Assembly (NCBI GenBank): GCA_017413145.1
Contig: JAFPUX010000447.1
Coordinates: forward strand, 1 to 5,885
Direction of reading: 5' to 3'
DNA length: 5,885 nt
From: Kiritimatiellia bacterium
Lineage (GTDB): Bacteria > Verrucomicrobiota > Kiritimatiellia > RFP12 > UBA3636
The notes under the pieces are model-generated. The model did no database searches. It was given only the letters and a program-made list of their open reading frames with translations, and had not been told where the DNA came from. Every line of letters starts with the position of its first letter. Position 1 is the stretch's first letter. Shown here in pieces: positions 1-4,428 of the stretch. Made by a program: the position numbers and the translations under genes.

Positions 1-2
1 CC

Positions 3-69
3 CACCTCTGACCTCACACCTCTCACCTCTCACCACTAACCTCAAACCACTAACCTCTAACCTCTAACC
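3..69. repeat. Degenerate heptamer tandem repeat upstream of hpf
   Basis: Nine consecutive 7-bp units plus a 4-base remnant follow the consensus NACCWCW. The units farther from the gene mostly begin with C (CACCTCT), while the last four begin with A (AACCTCT, AACCTCA, AACCACT). The array has only one G on the plus strand and stops directly before AAAAGGAG, the Shine-Dalgarno of hpf. It may continue left of the window. It takes up the place where a promoter or untranslated leader would be expected, so it probably lies in the hpf leader or between hpf and an upstream gene. No function is assigned. Confidence 0.9.
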
Positions 70-72
70 AAA

Positions 73-77
73 AGGAG
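73..77 (+). promoter_or_regulatory. Shine-Dalgarno of hpf
   Basis: AGGAG lies 8 nt before the ATG at 86. It fixes that start codon and is the strongest ribosome binding site on the plus strand of this window. Confidence 0.8.
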
Positions 78-85
78 AACGGACC

Positions 86-382
86 ATGTCCACCGAAATC
101 ACCATCCGCCACGTCAAACTCAGCGTCGCGCTCCAGAACGCCGCGCAGAAGAAGGCCGACAAGCTCGCCGCCGACTACCCCGCCGTCGAGCACGTCCGCA
201 TCGTCTTCGACGAAGAAGGCCACAAGTACGCCGTTTCGCTCGCCGTCCAGGGCGGCCAGCGGACCACGGTCGACGCGTCCGCCAAGGACGCGGACGCCAC
301 CGCCGCGCTCAACGCCGTCTTCGACAAGGCCAACGCCCAGCTGCGCCGCGCCTCCAAGAAGCGCCAGGAAGTCCGCAAGTAG
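86..382 (+). CDS. hpf: Ribosome hibernation-promoting factor, short form (HPF/RaiA family)
   Basis: The 98-residue product matches the HPF/YfiA (RaiA) fold: an N-terminal beta strand with ITIRHVKLS, a helix (residues about 12-30), strands with VRIVFDEEGHKYAVSLAVQGG, then the typical DASAKDADATAALNAVFDKANAQL region and a basic C-terminal tail rich in Lys and Arg. Family members bind the 30S decoding channel in stationary phase and block translation, either inactivating 70S ribosomes or promoting 100S dimers. The length is that of the short form: the C-terminal dimerisation domain of long HPFs is absent. The ATG is set by AGGAG 8 nt upstream. It is the first gene of a four-gene operon, 20 nt before the HPr gene; hpf next to HPr-type phosphocarrier genes recalls the rpoN-hpf-ptsN-rapZ-ptsO cluster of proteobacteria. 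Family assignment is firm; ribosome dimerisation is not predictable from this sequence. Confidence 0.88.
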   Translation: MSTEITIRHVKLSVALQNAAQKKADKLAADYPAVEHVRIVFDEEGHKYAVSLAVQGGQRTTVDASAKDADATAALNAVFDKANAQLRRASKKRQEVRK

Positions 383-402
383 GCGGACGGAAGGAAACTC
401 CC

Positions 403-678
403 GTGACCATCGAAAAGGAAGTCACGCTCGTCAACAAGTACGGCATGCACGTGCGCCCCGCCGGGGCGCTCGCCAAACTGTGCCAGAAGTACTCGTCCGA
501 GATCACGTTCGAGAACGCCGGCAACAAGGTGTCCGGCAAGAGCGTCCTCGGGCTCATGACGCTCGAGGCGCCCGTCGGAACGGTCCTCAAAGTCGTCGCC
601 GACGGCGACGACGCGGACCTCGCCGTCGCGGAAATCGAGGAGCTCGTCAAAAACCACTTCGGCATCGCCGACGAATAG
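403..678 (+). CDS. ptsH: HPr family phosphocarrier protein
   Basis: The 91-residue product is a full-length HPr. The active-site histidine is His16 within GMHVRPAG, with Arg18 following as usual. The regulatory serine region is GKSVLGLMTL, with Ser47 equivalent to Ser46 of Bacillus HPr; both sites are shifted by one, so the alignment is consistent. HPr carries phosphate from enzyme I to sugar EIIA proteins; in PTSNtr systems an HPr (NPr, ptsO) has a purely regulatory role. Retention of the serine site and its hydrophobic surroundings suggests control by an HPr kinase/phosphorylase, which is not in this window. The predicted start is GTG at 403, with AAGGAA about 7 nt upstream. It lies 20 nt after hpf and 9 nt before the lipoprotein gene. 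Pairing with hpf leaves open whether it is a transport HPr or an NPr. Val17 and Gly21 differ from the usual Ala and Ala/Ser/Thr. Confidence 0.92.
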   Translation: MTIEKEVTLVNKYGMHVRPAGALAKLCQKYSSEITFENAGNKVSGKSVLGLMTLEAPVGTVLKVVADGDDADLAVAEIEELVKNHFGIADE

Positions 679-687
679 GAATCGCCC

Positions 688-990
688 ATGAAGAAGATTC
701 TCGCCATCTGCGCCCTCGCGGCGCTCGCCGCCGGCTGTTCGACGCACGTCCGCATCCGAACCGAGCCCGAGGGCGGCGTCATCCGCTACCGCGGCGAGGG
801 TCGCGCGAACTTCCGCTGGAAGTACGCCTACCCCTCCACGACGAAGACCGAGTTCGACACGCGCTACGGCCGCATCACGACCTACGCGCGCTGGCCGGAC
901 GGCTCGGAGTCCGAGAAGGTATCCGTCCCGCTGTCGTCGTTCCGGGACCCGCCCGAGATCGTCCTGCGGCCGGCCCCCGCGAAGAGGTAG
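688..990 (+). CDS. Small predicted lipoprotein with PEGA-like segment
   Basis: The 100-residue product begins with a type II signal peptide: MKK, a hydrophobic stretch (residues 4-15) and the lipobox LAAGC with the acylated Cys at 17. Ser at the +2 position favours outer-membrane sorting by the Lol rule. The mature part (about 83 residues) contains RIRTEPEGGVIRYRGEG (22-38), which resembles a PEGA-type beta domain, found in many surface and envelope proteins, and then an Arg/Tyr-rich beta-like region with a second basic, Pro-rich C-terminus. The start has AGGAA about 6 nt upstream, overlapping the HPr stop codon. It lies 9 nt after the HPr gene and 4 nt before the acyltransferase gene, so it is cotranscribed with them. 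Lipoprotein status is well supported; the PEGA likeness is tentative and I do not know a specific function. Confidence 0.82.
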   Translation: MKKILAICALAALAAGCSTHVRIRTEPEGGVIRYRGEGRANFRWKYAYPSTTKTEFDTRYGRITTYARWPDGSESEKVSVPLSSFRDPPEIVLRPAPAKR

Positions 991-994
991 CCGC

Positions 995-1942
995 ATGGCC
1001 GCCTCGAAGGCCGTCGCGCTCCTCCAGTACGTCCCGCTGCGCCTCGTGGTGGGGCTCTTGGACCTGCTCCCCGTCCGCGCGGCCCTCGCGTTCGCGCGCG
1101 GCGCCGGCGCGCTCGCGTGGGCGCTTCTGCCCGGCCGCCGCCGCGTCGCGGTCGCCAACGTGAAGCTCGCGGGCGTCGCGAAGGACGACGCGGACGCGCG
1201 CCGCATCGCGCGCGCTTCGTTCGACAGCTTCGCGATGCTCGCCGTCGAGTCGCTCAAGGCGTCGAAGCTGATCACGCCGGACACGGCGGAGCGCTATGCC
1301 GAGTTCGTCGCCCCGCCCGAGACGTTCGCCCTTTTCCGCGACCCCGGGCAGCCGATCATCCTCGGCTCGGCGCACGTCGGAAACTGGGAGCTCTCGGGGC
1401 ACATCGCCTCGTTCTTCAAGCCCCTCGTCGCCGTCGCGCGCAACCTCGACAACCCCTACGCGCAGCGCTTCATGAAGAAGCGCAACCCGCGCCGCCGGAT
1501 CGAAATCGTCGCCAAGCACAGCCAGGACCGCATGGCCCTGCTGCGCCCGCTCCGTTCCGGCAAGCTCCTCGGACTCATCTGCGACCAGCACGCCGCGAGC
1601 CACGGCGTCATGGTCCCCTTCTTCGGACATCCCGCCTCCACCGTCACATCGCCCGCGCGCCTCGCGCTCGCGACCGGCGTGCCGGTCGTCTGCGGCTTCT
1701 GCGTCCGTACCGGCCCCATGAAGTTCCGCATGGAGGGCACCGCCCCCATCTGGCCCAAGCCCACCGGCGACCGCGACGCGGACGTCGTCGCCCTCACGAC
1801 GGAAATCAACCGCCGCATCGAGGACATCGTCCGCCGCTACCCGGAGCAGTACCTCTGGTCGCACCGCCGCTGGCGCAAGCCGCGCGCGGCTCCGGCCGAA
1901 AGCCCGGCGACCGCCTCGCCGAGCGCCCCGGCCGGCGCCTGA
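995..1942 (+). CDS. lpxL: Lipid A biosynthesis lauroyl/myristoyl acyltransferase family (LpxL/HtrB-like)
   Basis: The 315-residue product is the size of LpxL/LpxM enzymes (E. coli LpxL is 306). It has the catalytic HX4E box as HVGNWE (residues 127-132), preceded by ILGSA, then a DQHA block (197-200) followed by a FFGHPASTVTSPARLAL segment and the C-terminal YPEQYLWSHRRW (282-293), all marks of the family. These inner-membrane enzymes add a secondary acyl chain from acyl-ACP to Kdo-lipid A; some relatives use other acceptors. The N-terminus (about 8-45) is hydrophobic with basic residues and probably anchors the protein to the inner leaflet. The last 20 residues are a low-complexity Ala/Pro/Ser tail. 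The ATG at 995 has GAAGAGG 7 nt upstream and starts 4 nt after the lipoprotein stop. Which acyl position it fills (LpxL, LpxM or LpxP role) cannot be told from sequence. Confidence 0.88.
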   Translation: MAASKAVALLQYVPLRLVVGLLDLLPVRAALAFARGAGALAWALLPGRRRVAVANVKLAGVAKDDADARRIARASFDSFAMLAVESLKASKLITPDTAERYAEFVAPPETFALFRDPGQPIILGSAHVGNWELSGHIASFFKPLVAVARNLDNPYAQRFMKKRNPRRRIEIVAKHSQDRMALLRPLRSGKLLGLICDQHAASHGVMVPFFGHPASTVTSPARLALATGVPVVCGFCVRTGPMKFRMEGTAPIWPKPTGDRDADVVALTTEINRRIEDIVRRYPEQYLWSHRRWRKPRAAPAESPATASPSAPAGA

Positions 1943-1954
1943 TTCCCCGCTCCG

Positions 1955-2437
1955 CTACGGACGGTCCTCGGATTTCACGTTGGCGTTCGTCCACGGCATG
2001 TGGCGGTACTCGCGGACGTCCGGAAGGTCCAGCGACATCCGGTCCCCGCGCCCGGCATCGGCCGGACGCCCAACGCGGACGCCCCGCCCCGCTAAAGTTT
2101 CGCGGGCGCGGTCGATCGCCGCCGCGTCCTCGCGCCGCCGCAGCCTCCGCGCATGCCGGACCGCCAGCGGCCAGCCGACGAACAGGATCGCGACGGCCGT
2201 CCCGCAGAGGATGCGCATCCCGACGTCCGTCATCCACGGGAGTTCGGCCTCGAACCACACGGCGAAGTAGCCGGTCGCGAACAGGACGGCCAGCACCGCC
2301 GTCGCGACGGTAATCCCTGCCATGACCGGATTCCGCCGCCGCGCCGGCCGTGTGCTTCCGGACTTCCCGTTGTGGTCCAGTTCGTCCATGCCTTGTGTAG
2401 ACTGTTGAGTGCTTCCGGATATCCCGTTGTGCGCCAT
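1955..2437 (-). CDS. Small membrane protein with two predicted helices, unknown function
   Basis: I do not recognise this 160-residue protein. It has two hydrophobic segments, about residues 39-62 and 74-94, joined by a short loop with acidic residues and PWM. RRR at 33-35 and a strongly basic stretch RHARRLRRRED (94-104) put both ends in the cytoplasm by the positive-inside rule. The C-terminal half is soluble, charged and without known motifs. The N-terminal 30 residues contain a duplicated HNG(I/K)SGST, which reflects a 57-bp DNA duplication. Two starts are possible: ATG at 2437 (used here) and the internal ATG in the second repeat at 2389, which would give 144 residues (MDELDHNG...); both keep the two helices. 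A promoter-like pair lies just upstream. The gene converges on the acyltransferase gene with 12 nt between the stops. Coding status rests on the hydrophobic pattern and the promoter, not on homology. Confidence 0.55.
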   Translation of the reverse strand: MAHNGISGSTQQSTQGMDELDHNGKSGSTRPARRRNPVMAGITVATAVLAVLFATGYFAVWFEAELPWMTDVGMRILCGTAVAILFVGWPLAVRHARRLRRREDAAAIDRARETLAGRGVRVGRPADAGRGDRMSLDLPDVREYRHMPWTNANVKSEDRP

Positions 2438-2465
2438 TTCGCCATGCCCCGCGTAGACTATCGCA
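2352..2465 (-). repeat. 57-bp tandem duplication over a gene start
   Basis: Two diverged copies lie head to tail, 2352-2408 and 2409-2465. Shared blocks include GTGCTTCCGGA, TCCCGTTGTG, CCATGCC and GTAGACT (plus strand), with scattered substitutions and one single-base indel. Read on the minus strand, each copy holds an AGTCTAC element, an ATGG start-like codon 5-8 bases later and codons for HNG(I/K)SGST. The duplication therefore copied the -10 region, start codon and first codons of the minus-strand membrane protein gene. Confidence 0.85.
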
Positions 2466-2483
2466 AACCTTTCATTCCGTCAA
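2455..2483 (-). promoter_or_regulatory. Promoter-like pair for the minus-strand membrane protein gene
   Basis: On the minus strand TTGACG (2478-2483) and TAGTCT (2455-2460) are separated by exactly 17 bases. The -35 matches the sigma-70 consensus at five of six positions, while the -10 matches at only three. Transcription would start near 2448, giving an extremely short leader before ATG codons at 2445 (different frame) and 2437. No good Shine-Dalgarno is seen, apart from GGGG. Confidence 0.5.
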
Positions 2484-2489
2484 CCCACG

Positions 2490-2508
2490 CTTCAATCCCG
2501 CCGTGGAA
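2490..2508 (+). repeat. Left arm of a 19-bp inverted repeat bracketing the orphan gene
   Basis: CTTCAATCCCGCCGTGGAA is the reverse complement, with one mismatch, of 3600-3618. Both arms are followed on the inner side by an A/T-rich run (AAAATTTA here). The arm sits between the divergent promoters, 9 nt before the -35 of the orphan gene. Confidence 0.85.
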
Positions 2509-2516
2509 AAATTTAC

Positions 2517-2545
2517 TTGCATTCCCGCCCGCTTTCCCCTAGACT
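2517..2545 (+). promoter_or_regulatory. Promoter-like pair for the orphan gene
   Basis: TTGCAT (2517-2522) and TAGACT (2540-2545) are spaced by 17 bases, preceded by the A/T-rich run AAAAATTTA, which could act as an UP element. A transcript would begin near 2552 and have a leader of about 33 nt that is pyrimidine-rich and has no Shine-Dalgarno before the ATG at 2585. Confidence 0.5.
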
Positions 2546-2584
2546 TCCATCCTGTCACTCCAGCTTCCGTCCCCGTTTTCCGCC

Positions 2585-3547
2585 ATGAGCCGTCCGGCCT
2601 ACACCGATCCCGTTTCTTGTTTCCTGATCGCTTTCGTGCCCTACCTGGCCGCGGCGGCCGGCGCCGCCTTCTTCGTCTGCCTGGCCGCGGCGGCCGCGGG
2701 CGAAGGCTGGAAGGCCGCCCGCCGGGCCATCGACCGGCGCACGGCGGGGCTTGAGCGCGAATTCGCCCAACGCTGCACGGAGCGCCTGCGTTCCCTGCGC
2801 GGCGCCCCCCGATCCGTCTGGCGCAGGGCCCTGCGCGAACTGGCCCTGGAACGCGAGGCGCTCGAAGCGGAACGGGTCTGGCTTTCGGATTCGCCGTCCG
2901 CCGAAGCGCGGCGGGAGAAGGCCCGCGCCCGGCGGGATGCGGCTTGGCGCGTCTGGTTCGAAGCGCTGGCCAAGGAAGCCGGCGGAGCCGATTCGGCGCT
3001 CCTGGCGAGAAACCCGATCCGCCGGGGCGCGCCGATCCGTCGGCTCTGCGAACGAACGGTTCACGAAGCGCCGTCGCCGGCGGCCGTCCGGGAGCAATAT
3101 GCCGCGGCGCGCGGACGCGGACGCGTGGAGGAAAAGATCAAGCTCGGCTCGATGCTTCTCGATGCGGAAGCGTCGGTGGACAGTTCGCTCGTGCGGGACG
3201 AAGGCGGGGAAATCGTCGGCCGCAAAGCGGGGTTGAAAGGCTGGATCGCGGACAACTGCCCAGGCCTGCTCAAGCACTACGGGGCGCTTCTGGGCTACCG
3301 GCGGCTGGCGGCGGCGTTCCGGGAGGAACATGGTCTCGCGGACCCGTGCCCGGCTTCACTCCTGCTTGCCGAAGAACCGGAGACGGAGAAGCAGCTGCCG
3401 CCAACGCAACGGGCGGCGATGCCGGCGGCGCGGCGAAGGGCACGCGATCGGTTGCGGGACTCCACGGCGGCAACGGTCAAGGCATTCGCCGCGGAACTGT
3501 CGAAACGGCGGACCGAACCGCGGGACCGGATGCGACGGCTCGCGTAG
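2585..3547 (+). CDS. Membrane-anchored Arg/Ala-rich orphan protein of unknown function
   Basis: I cannot name this 320-residue protein. Residues about 12-38 form one long hydrophobic segment (FLIAFVPYL...AAAAAGEGW), a probable single membrane anchor, followed by a long, charged, probably helical region (43-175) rich in Arg, Ala and Glu. The most family-like part is 180-261: KIKLGSMLLDAEASVDSS, then GGEIVGRKAGLKGWI, a CPGLLKHY block (225-232), YRRLAAAFREEHGLADPCPA and LLL. This distinct, well-ordered block reads like a conserved domain; I have an unverified impression of similar repeated hypothetical proteins in Kiritimatiellota. The tail (262-320) is basic and low in complexity. There is no Shine-Dalgarno. 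Hand counts of Leu codons (about 15 CTG, 10 CTC) and Glu codons (about 22 GAA, 9 GAG) are the reverse of lpxL (about 7 CTG, 24 CTC; 3 GAA, 8 GAG), hinting at a different history. An inverted repeat brackets the gene. Confidence 0.7.
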   Translation: MSRPAYTDPVSCFLIAFVPYLAAAAGAAFFVCLAAAAAGEGWKAARRAIDRRTAGLEREFAQRCTERLRSLRGAPRSVWRRALRELALEREALEAERVWLSDSPSAEARREKARARRDAAWRVWFEALAKEAGGADSALLARNPIRRGAPIRRLCERTVHEAPSPAAVREQYAAARGRGRVEEKIKLGSMLLDAEASVDSSLVRDEGGEIVGRKAGLKGWIADNCPGLLKHYGALLGYRRLAAAFREEHGLADPCPASLLLAEEPETEKQLPPTQRAAMPAARRRARDRLRDSTAATVKAFAAELSKRRTEPRDRMRRLA

Positions 3548-3599
3548 GCGGCGAAAACGAGGCCGGGCGAACGAGAGAACGTGAGCGGAAACAAAAATA

Positions 3600-3618
3600 T
3601 TCCACGGTGGGATTGAAG
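3600..3618 (-). repeat. Right arm of the 19-bp inverted repeat
   Basis: TTCCACGGTGGGATTGAAG is the reverse complement of 2490-2508 except at one base. An A/T-rich run (ACAAAAATAT) lies on its inner side, mirroring the left arm. The core CCAC-G-GTGG is itself a short palindrome. No direct duplication of flanking bases is evident outside the two arms. Confidence 0.85.
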
Positions 3619-3660
3619 TGCGCGATGGACGGGAACTGCGAGAAGACGGACGAGATGGGC

Positions 3661-3740
3661 GGGAACGGCGAGGAACAGGCGGGAACGGCGAGAGACGGGC
3701 GGGAACGGCGAGAGACGGGCGGGAACGGCGAGAGACGGGC
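3661..3740. repeat. 20-bp tandem repeat array upstream of ruvC
   Basis: Four adjacent 20-bp units follow GGGAACGGCGAGAGACGGGC. The last three (3681-3700, 3701-3720, 3721-3740) are identical; the first (3661-3680) differs at three bases. Degenerate relatives extend left to about 3627 (GACGGGAACTGCGAGAAGAC), and a truncated GGGCGGGA follows on the right. The period is not a multiple of three and no credible gene covers it. The array ends 8 bases before the -35-like element of ruvC. Confidence 0.93.
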
Positions 3741-3748
3741 GGGATGAT

Positions 3749-3778
3749 TTGATTTTGCGGTCGGTCGCGTGGTAGAAT
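3749..3778 (+). promoter_or_regulatory. Promoter-like pair for ruvC
   Basis: TTGATT (3749-3754) and TAGAAT (3773-3778) are spaced by 18 bases; the -10 matches consensus at five of six positions. A start point near 3785 would make the ruvC message leaderless or nearly so from the ATG at 3787, and would place the alternative GTG at 3769 upstream of the transcript. Confidence 0.55.
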
Positions 3779-3786
3779 CGGAAAGC

Positions 3787-4428
3787 ATGAAAGGTTTCGA
3801 CGCCAGGTTCCTCGAACGGTACCGCGAACGGCGGGCGGCGGACGCCGCGGGTACGCCGGTTCCCGCACCGCCGCCGCGCGCCCCGCACGCGCCGGTCCGC
3901 GCCGCCCTGCCCTTCCGTCCCGCCGGCGGCGCCGCGAAGGCCGTCCGCATCCTCGGCGTGGACACGTCGCTGCGCAGCACGGGCCTCGCCGTGATCGAGG
4001 TCGAAGGCGCGCGCATGGACTTCGTCGACTGCCGCCCGATCCGCAACCCGTCGCGCCTGACGCTGCCCGAATGCCTCGCCAACATCGCCGAGACGCTCGA
4101 GCGCTACATCGACGAGTTCAGGCCGGACGAGGTCGCGATGGAGGGCATCTTCTTCTGCAAGAACGCCCGTACCTCCCTCGTGCTCGGCCACGCGCGCGGC
4201 GTCGTCGTCGCGACGTGCGCGCGACGCAAGCTGCCGATGGCCGAATACCCGCCGGCGCGCGTCAAGCAGGCCGTGACCGGCACCGGCCGCGCGACGAAGG
4301 ACCAGATGCAGCGCATGATGCAGCGCGTCTTCGGGCTGCCGGAGCTCCCGCAGGAGGATTCGGCGGACGCGCTCGCGATCGCGCTGGCGCATGCGCATTC
4401 GCGCCGCCTCGCCGCGCTGCGACGCTAA
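3787..4428 (+). CDS. ruvC: Crossover junction endodeoxyribonuclease RuvC, N-terminally extended
   Basis: RuvC cuts Holliday junctions as a dimer in complex with RuvAB. From the ATG at 3787 the product has 213 residues. The catalytic acidic residues are all present: Asp59 in ILGVDTSLRSTG, Glu119 in VAMEGIFF, and Asp191 and Asp194 in EDSADALAIALAHAH. Their spacing (60 and 72) fits E. coli Asp7, Glu66, Asp138 and Asp141. The segment FFCKNARTSLVLGHARGV and the basic RVKQAVTGTGRATKDQMQ are also typical. The unusual part is about 50 residues before the catalytic core: a short charged start (MKGFDARFLERYRERR) and then a Pro/Ala-rich linker. A GTG at 3769 is in frame but overlaps the likely -10, so ATG 3787 is preferred. 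No strong Shine-Dalgarno is seen. It stands apart from ruvA and ruvB here and converges on prmA with overlapping stop codons. Confidence 0.95.
   Translation: MKGFDARFLERYRERRAADAAGTPVPAPPPRAPHAPVRAALPFRPAGGAAKAVRILGVDTSLRSTGLAVIEVEGARMDFVDCRPIRNPSRLTLPECLANIAETLERYIDEFRPDEVAMEGIFFCKNARTSLVLGHARGVVVATCARRKLPMAEYPPARVKQAVTGTGRATKDQMQRMMQRVFGLPELPQEDSADALAIALAHAHSRRLAALRR

Noticed and set aside
175..1284. Long minus-strand open frame of 369 codons across hpf, HPr and the lipoprotein gene
   Set aside because: It is the antisense shadow of four recognised genes; the translation is low-complexity (Arg, Ala, Gly, Val, Asp) with no domain, as expected for GC-rich DNA with few stop codons.
1922..1937. 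Hairpin GCGCC...GGCGC near the end of lpxL as a terminator
   Set aside because: The stem is only five base pairs, lies inside the coding region and has no T-run after it; palindromes of this size are expected by chance in GC-rich DNA.
1117..2313. Plus-strand open frame of 398 codons overlapping the acyltransferase gene
   Set aside because: It is a frame-shifted shadow of lpxL with Arg/Pro-rich low-complexity translation and no start signal.
2230..2445. Alternative minus-strand gene from the ATG at 2445 (71 codons)
   Set aside because: It lacks the hydrophobic segments seen in the other frame, and its translation after the repeat is Arg/Ser/Pro-rich low complexity; the two-helix frame from 2437 is more convincing.
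3661..3740. 20-bp array as a CRISPR
   Set aside because: The units are directly adjacent with no spacers, and no cas gene is present.
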